From: Trichobilharzia regenti
Lineage: Eukaryota; Platyhelminthes; Trematoda; Strigeidida; Schistosomatidae
Direction: 5' to 3'
NCBI GenBank assembly: GCA_944472135.2
Contig: CALYDD020000374.1
Coordinates: forward strand, 50,248-114,247
DNA: 64,000 nucleotides
The translations under genes and the position numbers were made by a program. The notes beneath the pieces are model-generated. The model searched no databases and had not been told where the DNA came from. It worked only from the letters and a program-made list of their open reading frames with translations. Of this stretch, positions 47,683-60,689 are shown piece by piece (position 1 is the first letter of the stretch; each line of letters opens with the position of its first letter).

Positions 47683-50641
47683 TAAACTAACGTGCTTTGT
47701 GTTTTCCGACAGCTTTCTGAGACTTCATTCTTATGTGTCGCTTCATACAGTTTTACATGTAGTGTAGCTTCTAATTCAATCGACTACATTCAATATGTTC
47801 CATTGGTTGTTTATCTTATATCAAAGTCCATGTTTTAATTCATCGTATAAATTTGCCTTGGCTGATTTTTAAATATTCTGATATTCCTAAATAGAATCGC
47901 ACATTTATTCTACAACTTCTGCAATCAATACAATTTCGACAATGACAACTTCATCAAACGAGGGTAAGTTTTAAGTTTTATGTTTGAATTTCATTGTAAA
48001 CTTGAAGGTATATTCTGTCAAGTTTTATTTTCAGCCCTGATACTCTTAGTGTTTAGATGAGACTATTCATTATGATGACATACTTTCCAGGACCTTATCG
48101 ATGAAGCTGTGAATAAACGCTTTCATGTGTAGTTTCAATTCTACATGTAGCCCTTTATCCTATTATTCCGCTTTCCATTCAAGAATTAGAACAGAGAACA
48201 GTTCGACCTATAAATCAAATTTAGTTATTCTTGCTACAGTCGCGTTCTATTCACTTAGTTCCTATTTCGATTGTCTACAGCGGAATATGTCTTTTAATAT
48301 AATGTTCCATTTCTTGCATTGTTCATTGACTGACACCTTGACTGGGAACCCTCTGGAGTCATCTGGTAATTTGAAAATTATTGACTCTATATTCCCCAAC
48401 TGAATAAAAGATTCCATTCAGAATTGGACACCCAGTGAAATATAAGAGGAATGCAGTTAGTCAGTGGTGGTCAATGCAAAGTATATCTGAAGGGAATTTT
48501 ACACAATGAAGGAGTCGTAACATGCTCACCATAGGTATGGATGTTTTTGAAATCGAGATGTTGAAGCTATCATGAGAGAGAAGATAAGGCCGCCCTAAAT
48601 TGTAACGCAACACTTATATTCGTCCCTCGAATTTTTTAAGCGTCTTAAGTTTTTTCGACTTATGGGATGAATTAATCTGAAATATCTGTCTCGAGTTTTC
48701 GGATTTCAGGACCCCAGACTAGAATGCTTTCACATATTCGGACATTATTTATCTTAACATATATATATATATATATGTACTAAGATTCTCCATATTGACT
48801 GATCAACTGGGTTTTACTTGAACATGGTTTGCGCCCCACTCAACACTGTAATGAATACTAATAATACTGTTTACTTTGGAACTGGCTATAATAGTTATAC
48901 AACTCTAGTCAAAATAATGAGAATGAATTGAGTTGATGAATAGTGTATCGAAATCAAATTTCGTCTGCAAGAACTGATGCGTCCTATCAACCATGATGAC
49001 TTATCGGAAATAGAATAATCACAATCACAAAAGATTGATTCATTTGTTATTTGTCAACACTATGCTGGTTCGTGCAATATCAATGTCGAGGAACACACAC
49101 AGGTTCTGGTCTCTGAACAAGAATATGTCTCAATATATCTTCATATTTTAAATAGGTTCTGTGACACATACATACTTACCATGTGTCAATCAACATTTTG
49201 CATAATCTTTCATTTTATGTCGAGATTAAATAATGTCATTCTGAAGATTCTATTTGTGACTATGCATGAAATAATACGTAATTACAAGTTACTAAGCAAC
49301 TCTCTCAACCATCTGACTTCAGATGTGAACATCTGTATTGAATAAGTTGACTTCGCTGTCCAAAAGATAATCTCGATAGTTTAGGAAAGGCCTACTGATA
49401 CGGCGTAAATAAGAACAATAGTCATATCTAGTGATCTTTACTGTAATATGAAGAGTCTTCTGAACACTGAGCAAAACTTCAAGTACTTTTGGCTCAGGAC
49501 TAGATAATGTGAAATCTTGTGTGATGCTCAAGAAATCGTCTGCAAGTATTCGAGATACCCAAATCACAATTGTCACCTGTGACCACAGTAAAATCAGAAA
49601 GTGCAAAGAAATCAAAGTGGAGTGTGTATCACGTCATGCTGTTCTGTCTTCCGAACACTATGATTGGTACATTTTCAGTACGTTTGGCACAAGACTCTGT
49701 AGTAGGAAAGATATAATGATGATGCAGAACTGGTCTTTAAGTATTTGAGATACTCGAATCAAATCTTTCGCCTGTGACAACAGAGAACTCAGTGTGTAAA
49801 GTGTATCACATCTTGCTGTTTTGCTCTCCAGTTTTGAAACTCAATAGTTCAAGTAGAAAAGTGTAGTAGCTTTGCCATTGCGTGCACGCTTCGGCATAAT
49901 TAGTAAAATCGACATGAAAAATGAAATAAACGGATTCTCTGTATCCAACCATTTGGATGGAGCTGTATTTGTGAGTCACAAATTCTCCAGTAGTCCATTG
50001 CAAAGGGACCTAATTCATAGGGGCGCATCACTATCTTTAAATGAGCCTCTCATAATGTCATCTTCTTTTCTACTTGTTTAATTTATTATGAATCATCTGA
50101 AAATGTCATCAGTCAAAAATGAAAACCAAACCATCCTCCCATTTACCCCATCGGATGAACTGTCTTCAACTCAAGAATCTGTGAATTCACGAAGTAACAC
50201 AGAAGTATGTTTCCCATCGTTTTTACTCATAACCAAATTATTCAAGCCTGTTTCTAATCAGTCTTCTGTTGAACGAAGGACCTGGGAGTTCATTTGGAAG
50301 GTATTTGTCTCATTTTTTAGAGGAGGTTCATTTGATTCATCTTTTTTCGCAGACTTTCATCATAGTGTCAGTACAGATTACAATTGTGTGGGAAATCTGC
50401 GCTCTTGTGTTACTTGTGTAAGTTGTGTATTTTTGACTAATCCTGTTAATCAAATGTTTTGAAGTTCGCAAATTTATGAATGGATGAAAGAAAATACTTG
50501 GTTTTCATGGACGTGTGGGTACGTGTAACACTTACTTTTTATCCATGCATCACCCCATCTGTTTTATATCTCATAATCAGGTGTATAGAAAACAGTAGAG
50601 CGGAGAGAAAGACAGTGAATAAGCCACTTGAGATTCAAAAT

Positions 50642-53600
50642 TATTATATTATTGTATTATTATTGTATCCTTTAGTTCCTAGATGAACATAGGGCTTCAG
50701 CTGCGCACCTCCATTGACTTCGGTTTTTTGACAACTTTTTCACCCTGCTCCAGGTCTGCCCACATGCTTTCATCTCCTCTTCACATGACCTCCTCCAAGT
50801 CACCCTTGGACGACCAACTCGCCGCCTCCCTTTCGGGTTCCACTCGAGGGCTTGTCTAGTGATGTCACTTGTTGGTTTCCTCAGCGTATGGCCAATCCAT
50901 CTCCATTTCTTTCTGCCTATTTGTTTAACAATCGGTTCCTGATTGGTTCGCTCCCAGAGATCCCTGTTGCTGATCTTTTCTGGCCATCTGATCTTGAGTA
51001 TTGAGCGAAGACAGTTGTTAATGAAGGTCTGAAGTTTGTTTGAGATGCTCTTTATGACTCGCCAAGTCTCTGATCCGTATAGTAGCACTGACTTCACATT
51101 GGAGTTGAAAATCCGGATCTTATTTTTGATGCTGAATGCTGTTGACCTCCACACAGATTTGAGAGTAATGAAAGCTTGTCTTGCTTTTCCGATTCTGGCT
51201 TTGATGTCCTCGTCAGTTCCGCCTGTAGTTGAGACGATGCTTCCCAGGTAGGTGAAGGAGGTTGTTTCTTTCAGGTTCTTCCCATTTATGCTTATTGTGG
51301 TCAGTGGTTGCTGTTGATGTTGGCAAGGAATCTTCATCATCTCTGTTTTATCTATGTTCACGTGAAGTCCTATCTTTGATGCTTCTTCTGCCAATTTGTT
51401 ACTTTTCATTTGCATATCTTCCAGTTTATGGGAAATCAGACATATATCATCGGCGAAATCCAGATCCTCCAAGTCTTTTGTGTCAGTCCATTTTATGCCT
51501 GTTCCCTCGTTGGTTGCCGTTGTCTGTCGCATTATCCAATCGATTGCAATCAGGAAGATCATTGGTGATAGTAGACAGCCTGGCCTCACTCCCGTCCTCA
51601 CTTCGAAGGCTTCCGTAAGTTACCCGTTGTGGATTACTTGGCATGCAGCATTGTCGTATAACTGTTGGATGAGGTGTATAATTGTCGATGGACCCCCGTA
51701 GTAGCGAAGTAGTTTCCAAATGACCTCTCGATCGACGCTGTCGAAGGCCTTTTCAAAGTCGATGAAGTTGAGATAGAGAGGTGACTGCCATTCCAAGCTT
51801 TGTTCAATGATGATCCGTAGAGTGGCGATTTGATCAATACATGATTTGTTTCTCCTGAATCCAGCCTGTTCCGGACGAAGTTTTTCATCTAGGGCTTGTT
51901 TGATTCTCTCCAGGATGATGCGACTTAGTATCTTGCTTGGAATGGACAGAAGCATAATTCCACGCCAGTTTTTACATTGACTTAAGTCTCCTTTCTTTGG
52001 AAGTTTGAATAAGTAACTGTTCTTCCAATCCTCGGGTACTTTGCCCTCTTTCCACACCTTCTCCAGTAGTGGTGTCATCAAGTCCGCTGTTGTCTCTGGG
52101 TCTATTTTCAAAGCCTCTGCTGGGATTCCATCTGGTCCCGGTGTTTTCCCAGTTTTAAGCATCTTGATTGCATTCAGGACTTCCGATTTCGTCGGGGGGT
52201 CAGTGTTCACTGGTAGTTCTGCTTCCGTTGTTGGTATTGCTGGACGTGTTGTAGGTGGCGGACGATTTAGAAGTCTTTTGAAGTGTTCAACCCAGTGCTT
52301 TCTCTGTTCCACCTCTTTGGTGATTGACTTTCCATTGTCGTCCTTTATTGGCTTAATCTGTGTCGAACGTTTGCCCGAAAGGTTCCTAGTTGTTTGGTAG
52401 AGTGTGGCGAGGTCTCCTTTGCCTGCAGCTTGTTCTGCTTCGTTTGCCATGGTTTCATAATATTTTCTTTTGTCTTCCCTGGCACTTTTCTTCACTCTTT
52501 TGTTCAGTGTATTGTAGCTTGCATTCAGCTCCTGTTTTTGTTGCTCGTCCGAGCACTGGATAATCTTTTGCTTCACTGTCCTTCTCTCTTCTATTAGTTT
52601 CCAAGTGTCCGTAGTGAGCCACTGTTTGTCCTGTCTCTTTTTTCTGCCTAGAATTTCTATACAGGTTTGGCTCCACACCGTTTTCAAGTTGTTCCAGTGC
52701 TTTTCAACGCCGACCTCTTCGCTAGTGTTGATTTGTGTCTCGGCTTTGTCCTTTATGCTTGCAATGAAGATGTCCTTTGTAGCCTGGTCCTTCAGCTTTT
52801 GAGTGTTGAACTTGGCTTGTGGTCTATCTGCAGCTCCTCCTTCTTTGAAAGCTTTTAATTTGATTTGGATTGTCCCTTGTACGAGATAGTGGTCTGAGCC
52901 AACGTCTGCTCCTCTTCTTGCTTTTGTGTCCAGTAGGCTGCGCCTCCACTTCCTTGAGATTGAGATGAAGTCGATTTGGTTTTTGGTTTGCCCGTCTGGT
53001 GACACCCATGTAGCCTTGTGGATATCTTTGTGCTTGTATACACTGCCACCAATCACCAGTTCGTTGAAGGCGCAGAAGTCGGCGAAGAGTTCTCCGTTTT
53101 CATTCATTTCTCCTAGAGCTTCTCTACCCATGATGAGTTCCCTTCCCGTATTGTCTGGTCCCAGTTTGGCGTTCATGTCTCCCATTAGTATTTTCATGTC
53201 GCCAACTGGAGTATTGTCCATTGTTGCCTGTAGTTGCCTGTAGAATTCTTCTTTCTTCTCAAGGTCTGCGTTGTTTGTGGGTGCATAACATTGTATGATT
53301 GACACTTTCCTTCCTTTGGAGTTGAACCTGGCGGTCATTATCCTGGACGAAATCGCCTCCCATTGTATCAGGGCTTTCGTTGCCGTTGGTGACATCATGA
53401 TAGCCACGCCCTCGGTGTGCGTGTGGTTGTCTTCTGGGTGACCGGAGTAGATCACTGACTCACCTGTTGACAATTTGGTGAGTCCACTCCCATTCCATCT
53501 GCTCTCACATATTCCCAGCACTTGTATTCCGTATCTTTTCATCTCGTTGGCGATCTGGGCAGCTTTTCCAGTCTCGTTCATTGTTCGGACGTTCCATGTT

Positions 53601-54167
53601 CCTACACAGACTTTTTCTTTAGGTGCAAAGAGGTTCATTTTGCTGAAGGTTCTGTAGCAACTTTGTTTACAGGGTGTGGTTGCTAGCCTCACGCCTGAGA
53701 AAAGAATGATTACATTAAGTAAAAGTTTAGAGAGAAGCAACTTTTTGGGTTGCTCCCCTCAAAATCAGAAAATAACGGACAAACAATGAGAACAACATCA
53801 ACAAAGGAAACAGTTCACAGAAAAAAGGGCAAAAAGCGACGACAACTATAAAATAGGACAACATGTAATATAGTTCAGTACGTTTAACTAAAATGATATC
53901 TTAACCATAAACTCACTGACTTGGAGCAACTTGAACATATAAATCCAACAATATATACAATTATAGATGTGTTTATGTTTAAAAATTCCACAAATCCAAA
54001 CAGTGAGTTATGTGTATTATCTGTCAATAAGATGGTATTTTTTGGATTCAGTGTTCAAAAGGTTAATAATTGTGATAATTTCCGCAAACACTTTGCATAA
54101 AATTTTAGAGTTATAAGAGATTTTATTTATGACCAAAATGTAGCGTAATAGTCGAAAAGCGCGCTCA
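50642..54167 (-). mobile_element. Near full-length RTE-type non-LTR retrotransposon
   Basis: 3,526 bp flanked by perfect 11-bp target duplications AGATTCAAAAT (50,631-50,641 and 54,168-54,178). The empty site is in unit 2 near 25,985. A 5' leader of about 0.4-0.5 kb is followed by one long frame and a very short 3' tail of ATA/ATAAT repeats, the usual RTE layout. It sits in an intron of the TMBIM-like gene, antisense to it. Perfect target repeats and a nearly intact frame mean a recent insertion. Confidence 0.93.
50672..53740 (-). pseudogene. RTE endonuclease-reverse transcriptase, one nonsense codon
   Basis: 1,023 codons in a single frame, interrupted only by TAA at 51,620-51,622. The related copy at 46,690 has lysine (AAA) there. 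An apurinic-like endonuclease comes first: GTWNVRTM, GICESRWNGSG, SIIQCYAPT, GDMNAKLG, and GSDHYLVQG near residue 285. RT follows with GPDGIPAEALK, CKNWRGIMLLSIPSKIL, PEQAGFRRNKSC, FIDFEKAFDSVDRE, the post-stop block RPGCLLSPMIF, and the catalytic FADDICLI. A C-terminal domain carries the paired KKWRWIGHTLRK and VGRPRVTWRR motifs. The start could be the first ATG (53,740) or, more likely, the ATG at 53,638 just before the endonuclease. It would be active but for that stop. Confidence 0.92.
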
Positions 54168-57100
54168 AGATTCAAAATAGTGAGGTGGAATTCGGTTTCT
54201 GTTTGAGCCAGCTATCATAAACTTTGAAACCATCATTCCATATGAGGTAGACATGAAATCGATATTGATGGCAGACTAAGTGGGAAAGAAAAGAAGCACT
54301 CTAATACCTATCAATTACATGTGCAACTTAGTGTTTCATACCAACCAATAGTGTCTCACAAATCAAAAATTTAAGCCTTGACAACTGAACATGTTGTGTT
54401 ATTATTTGAGATATGATCTTGCATGTGAAAGCGATAATTTATTCATGCATGTGTTACATATTTGTCGGAATAAATTGTTATTATTATCACAATTATCAAT
54501 ATCACACAGTTGCATTTGAAATGGCTGATTCAAGTGCAGTTCAAGCACTCTGGTAGCAATCTACATATTAAATCGATAAAGCTTTAGGAGATGTCAATCC
54601 CCAACTGCTCTTCCTCATTCTGTACAAATTCATCTTCAGAATCCCATTCTTTATAGCTTTCTTTAATTTTGTTTCTAACTATACAGAATTCTGGGAACAG
54701 TTCTACAACTTGCGATGCTACTGATACCGCAGTTACAGTTTGCCTTCCGCTTATATTATATCTACTTGATAATTGCTGTAAGGGGAGTGCGTTTCGCCAC
54801 TCATTTTATGAAAGTACAGTATTAACAATAATATTTTCCTCTTATATATCAGATTGTTCCATGTTCTTATAAGGAATTGTTTCGCTTGTTGCCTTTCTTG
54901 TAACTCCACATAAAAATTACGCAATTTCTTTAAGTCAAGCACACAATGGATACGTTTTACACTAAAAGTAAGACAAAAGTCGTGTTATCCTCAAGAAGCC
55001 AATTCAGAGGTGAAAATTCTGACGCCTAGTTGTATCTAATTTCGGAATATGAAAGAAATTGCGATAAACTAGAGTTAAGATTCTCAACTGACTGGACCGA
55101 CGAATGTTAAAAATATTGAAGCAACTGCGGTCGCTCTTGAAACGCTCACTCCATATTAGGAACACATCAGTGACTTATAAGAGTGGAAGAAGTTTATGTG
55201 ATCAGGTTTCAACACACATCGTCGAAAGTAGAATTGAACCCATTGGCTGAAACCGATTTCCTTAATATTTTCACAGTAGAAGTGTGTTTAGTTTCCTGTA
55301 GTATCCTGCCTAAACCATTGTCATTGCAGTTTGAGTGGTTGAATCCAATCGATCATCTTTGGTATTGCAGAATGAATTGAAGATAGAAATGTAGAGGTGC
55401 ATTCGACAACAACTAATTTATTTGAAACCTAAAGATAAGGAATTGTTTCTTCCTGCCGCCTAACACTTATTAACTGAGTTATTTTCGATTGACTGGATAA
55501 ATGCTTTCTGGGAAAAAGAAAGAGATACACCGGCTGGATACATCTTCCTAATTTATTTCATAAGAGGCATGTGTCAACTTTGTGGTAATGTCAGTGTCAA
55601 GGAACTTAATCCTAAGTTCCTATTATTTCCGAAGATGCTCCGAATCGACAAGCACTCATCACAGATATCCACTTTAATTCCAAAACACAGTGAATGACAA
55701 GAAATTGTATTCTTCGACAGTTAAAATCAATACTGTGTACTAAGTCTATATAAAAAGTTTTATTCGTATTCTTTTTTGCATTTGTCCACCAATGACGACT
55801 GAGGCCAATGAACAAACGTTCAATGTTCGTAATCACTGACAGTCAGAGTGAAATCAATGCCATGTTGATTGTGTTCTGTTGTGCAACTGTTATTGTAGCT
55901 GCTATGGGCATGCAGTATATAATGATTCAGTTTACGCACGCCTTCTTGTTGTTCACCCATAATCCCAAGGATATTGTTTACCGCTTCCATCCAACTGACT
56001 TCATCTATCAACATCAGTTCAGAATACTCATCGATTCTCAAGATCACTTTTTTGTTAATGGCTGCATTTCATTTTTCTCTGTTCAATATTGCCTGCTTTT
56101 CTTTATCCCCACCCCCACAGACAATAATCGTTGCCTTTGCTGCAGCTGTTCCACTCATCGACTTACCATTCTGGTGGACATTTGTCACATGGACAATTAC
56201 TGTGGTTATTGCGGGAATTGTAGTAGCTGTCAGTGTCGTCAACAGATTCGATGTGCTCAAGAGTTTTGGGGAGTTCATACTTGTCACTTTCATTGTGGAA
56301 TTGGCCTTTGTAATAATATTCTTCCCTTTCATATTCTGGTGAGAATTTGACGTAAGTAATCAGATGAACTCTGAGTTGCTCTTAATTACAAATTATCTGT
56401 CACTAATGAAATATCGTAAAATATGATATGTTAGTAAGCTAGGAAAAGAAGGTAGAATGGTCTTGAAGCTGGGAAAGAAACCGCATGTAAACCAGAAGGA
56501 TCACTACTGAATCATTAAAGCATGTAGGAAAAATCTCTTTCTCTCTGGAATCAGGAGGCAGAAACGTCGCTGGCAATGAAATCTCCTTGACGTCAATCGA
56601 CCTATCCATCTTTTTTCGACAGGATGGAAATAGACAACGTGGAATACTTACAGTATGGTTAAAGCTGAAGGGACTGCGCTGTCAGCAATATGAGCAAGCA
56701 GATATTGTACAGAATTTCTAGAAAACTGTAAGGGAGATGAAATGGTGGTGGACACTCTACTGTCAATCGGAGACGCTATAATCTACTTCTGTCATCAAGA
56801 TTTCAACCACGAGCACACTACGTCTATGGCTGTGATGATGTCCTTAAAAGTATCGATGACTGTTCTGTAGGGGAAGTCAGCCATCTACAGGGTAATGGCA
56901 GCAAGATTCGAATTGGAAGGTGGGAAATTCGCTAGTAGAATAAATTACTGCTTGGCAATTCTGGGAAGTTATCACAAATATACCTTGAACTTACACTTGT
57001 AATGACATCTCAGATCTTGTCCTGTGTGTCTGCTGTGTATCGTCTTTCCGATCCTAACTGACTATGACATTCTCATCCATGACCCCCTGTAGTGAAAACG

Positions 57101-59158
57101 ATTCTGACCTGGTCAGGTAGATGGAATGACAACTTTGTAACGATTCCTCCAAGTAATGGTGATCGGCGTTCGTTGTGTTTATGCTCGGACGTCTTCATCA
57201 CTTTTCCTATTTGACTTACTCATTCTAAGCCCGGTTAGACACGAGGCTAACAATAGCACACTCTCAGTCTCTGCGGTATTTTGAACTCAAAAAATATATA
57301 CTAAAACCTACATGGAACTTCATGATTCCTTTGGTTTCCAGTTGACACTTTAGATGCAGAATGTGGATAATAGTGACTGGGATTAGCATGTCTGCATATT
57401 TGAAACATCCTGTGAACGATTATTACAATTTATGTAATGTGTCATTACACTGATCTCAGTTAATAATTAACAGACGTGAAGGCTAAGTTAAAATAAATTA
57501 CTCGATAAAACCCGCAATCATATTTTTGTATATTTTGAGCTTAATTATTGATTTGATTCATCAATCTCTTGACAGATACTCATAATAGTGTGTGGATTCG
57601 CCATGATGTGGACAGTTATTTCGGTATGTTTATCAGTCGATCATTTGAAATAGAGAATAGTATTTTTTTCATATGGAGCCGACTGTTGTCAGTTTAAGGA
57701 CTCGAAAATGTACTGAATGAAGTAGATAGCTGAAGTAGTTGATGCACGTTTGGTTTACGATACTAAGGAAATTCTCATCTCACGTATTTTATATGGGTGA
57801 TACATATGCTACAATTGTTGCGCCTAATTTTGCTCGGTAATGAAGCTTTATTTTACTTCTTTCGCACAGTCTATTCACTGCAAATAGAAAATGAATGTCG
57901 CTGTAAAGTTTCTCACTCATTATGAGTTCTCATGCTGAAACTTGAAGCTGGTACACACTGTTTGCGAATACTCAGAGTCATCCATCAAGTTTCTTTAGGA
58001 AAATTTATTCTCAACAGCTACAAGTAAATAAGTATCAAGAGTTGCATTTCGTTCTTTCATGCCGTCATTTTCCGCATAACGTAAACAAACACATCAATAT
58101 TCCACGGATATTGAACTTCACGTTTGAATTTGTATGCAGTGTTAGTCAAATAGCACAAGTAGCTCATTGCCTCAGGACAGCTAACAATTTGAGAAGAATA
58201 ATATCGCACTCTGTATGTTCAATGACAAAATTCAACAAGTGTTTATCAGAACCTGAAGGAATGCCATGTCAGATATATGTATGCTTCCTTACTGATCGAT
58301 TTAACTTAGGCTTAAGCTTAATGTGATATCACCATAAACTTAAACCTAATTACACTCAGATTTACTCCCCATAAGATTTTCCGTTATTTTTTCATAAATG
58401 TCCTCATTAAAGGAAGCATTTTCTGCAGTGACTGATTCTGTTTTAGTGATTTTCAGCTGTGCAAAGTAATAGAGGAGATGAATGGAGCACAAAAATAGAG
58501 TTACAGTTTACTCGAAATATTACCTATTGGAGCAGAATGAGTTAAGAGAAGGTTCGAATTTCTGATATGGAGTTGCAGAAAACTTACTGAGACTCTGAGA
58601 TTCCGATATGTCCGTCAGGTTCATATACATGAGTAGTATAATTTTGATGACTTGCAACGGTTTGCTTGGATATTCCATATTTCTAATTTATATTAATATA
58701 TATGAATGATTGATGAAGTAGCATTAAGCCAGTGATAAGAAGTCGTGTCTTCACCTTTCAATCCATGTTGAAAATGGTATTAGGAATTTTATCACTTGGT
58801 TGTACTTCATACTTTATTCAAATATTCCAGGATGTTTATAAATACTGGACAAGAATAAGCCTCAACATGACTGTCTTTCGTTTTCAGGAGATAGCTATCA
58901 TTGTTCAAGCACTTCTTGGTGATAGACGATTCACATTTCGAAATGATCACCATGTACTCTGTGGATTGATTATTGCCATGTTAATTATCTGGCTCAATTT
59001 GCTCGTTTCAACGGAGGTGGCCATCTTCATCGTATCAATAAATCGCACAAAGGAAGACGACCGGTTTCATCCATTTGACACATATGCAGAGAAATATTTG
59101 GAATTTCAAAAGATAATCTGATGACAAATTTCAATGTGCTTATTACTTTTAAAAGTGC

Positions 59159-59164
59159 AATAAA
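59159..59164 (+). terminator. Polyadenylation signal candidate
   Basis: AATAAA lies 38 bp after the stop of the last TMBIM-like exon in unit 3. The same position in the right arm also reads AATAAA (near 31,324). Position relative to the stop codon is typical for short 3' UTRs. Confidence 0.5.
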
Positions 59165-60689
59165 AGCGATAATATCTTTCTGATTCTCATTTATTTCAAC
59201 ACAACTGTCAAATATCAAAAATCAGTAGCAACTCAATAATCTGACATTTGGTGCTTGGACAGAGTGGTGGAGAAAGCAGTAAGCTCGAGACGTACCTGCA
59301 GGTATTTCTGTCAGTTACTTGCAATCCCTTAAAACAAGCTCAAAAGGTATTTTAACAGATAGGGTCCCACCTTGACTGATACGTTATATCCACCACATAG
59401 AACTAGACACTGACTATTGGTCAACCAATCAAGGAATGGCATCCTAGTGCAGATTCGAAATCACCACTACGATTTCATGCTAAAACGCCAAAAATTGTGG
59501 GATCGCTTATATTGTCACCGTCTCGTCAGCCAGATACAGCCTGACGAAGTCAATAAGTTTAGGTAAGGAAAGATTTTAACATTCTAACGAATGTTGTGGG
59601 GTTTCGCCATAAAAGAAGACTTGAAAACTGGTGAACAGTATACAGAAATTACACCTTAATAACTTATACACTGAAAGTTCAAGTTTAAACAGAAAGCAAA
59701 ATATCCAAGATACAATACCAAGAGAGTTCTGTTATAAGGACAAGAGTTGGTGGGTAGGACGATAATTAATTAACTGATTAATTGAGTAACCGAAGTTATC
59801 TAAACCAGTAATAACCAAGAGACATTACGGCGAAGGAGAAGACATCCATGCCAAGATCAAGTAATTAAATAAAAGAAAGAGGAAAGACATTCATTTGCCA
59901 GGACAAGGAAGGATAGACAGCTGCCACTTACTGAACACTAATCGGGTTTCAGGAACATCACAGAAATTGCTTTGGTTAATCTAAAGAAAAATGAATAGTT
60001 CTACTCTCCAAAAATTTTAAAAGGTTTCATGCTGTCCATCTTCAGCGCCTTGTCTATAGACTAACAAAAATTTTGAAATAACATGTCTGCTTGAGTCCTT
60101 CATTTTATTGCATCAAAAAACATCTACAGAAAACTGCTAGTTGGAATAGAGAGGATTCGAAAACAATTCGCTGATCCATTTGATTTCACTGAAAACCTGA
60201 AACATACGAACATTTGCGACAAGTTCATGGTATCATCCGATGTAACATCCACGTTCAGAAAGATATCAACTAATACAACTACTGTTGTTATTTTTCGGCA
60301 TTCTGGTCTCCTTTCTGTAAACATCTGCTACTAGTGCGTTCCCTAGATATATAATTCCAGTTTGACAGCTCACTTTACTGTTAGAAAAATTGAAGATTCG
60401 GGAAATCCACCGAGCAGACATCTATATATCTAAACCTGATAAAACACTGTAATCGAATGGACAACGCCTTACGGTTAACACATTTTTAGTATGCCAACAA
60501 TAAAGCTTTCTGTCTAACCTACTTTGACTGTTCAATAACGCACATAAAAATACTGACTCCAATATGTAACATGAAAGTGATGGGAAGTTTCATTAAGTTG
60601 ACACTGTCGCTCTACGTCTGGAAAATGACATTCGCCAGAGATAAATTCATTGAAAGCTTGTATCGAATGAAAGATACATAGATTTCAAG

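Larger units (their letters stand above)
50088..59121 (+). pseudogene. TMBIM/Bax-inhibitor-1-like membrane protein gene, unit 3 copy
   Basis: The least damaged copy. Exons seen: 50,088-50,204 (39 codons, ATG present, GTATGT donor); 50,353-50,417 (TFIIVSVQITIVWEICALVL, CAG acceptor, GTAAGT donor); about 55,798-55,914 (EINAMLIVFCCATVIVAAMG); 56,121-56,351 (NRFDVLKSFGEFILV); 57,576-57,623 (ILIIVCGFAMMWTVIS); 58,888-59,121 (EIAIIVQALLGDRRFTF to TGA). The first exon and the last three are joined in phase 0. The last exon fits TMBIM TM7, where QLLLG precedes a helix. An AATAAA lies at 59,159-59,164. Damage: TGA at 56,340-56,342 (CGA in the arms), and a 3.5-kb RTE in an intron. One exon is probably unidentified between 50.4 and 55.8 kb. 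Family call is tentative. Confidence 0.6.

Noticed and set aside
48759..48776. Short TA microsatellite
   Set aside because: Ordinary simple repeat of 18 bp, with no sign of function.
51262..53243. Several plus-strand frames of 60-119 codons across the RTE element
   Set aside because: They lie antisense to the RTE polyprotein and have no independent features.
55808..56350. 180-codon continuous frame in unit 3
   Set aside because: Only the first part matches an exon. The second part runs through an intron and the next exon in the wrong frame, giving a cysteine-rich nonsense sequence.
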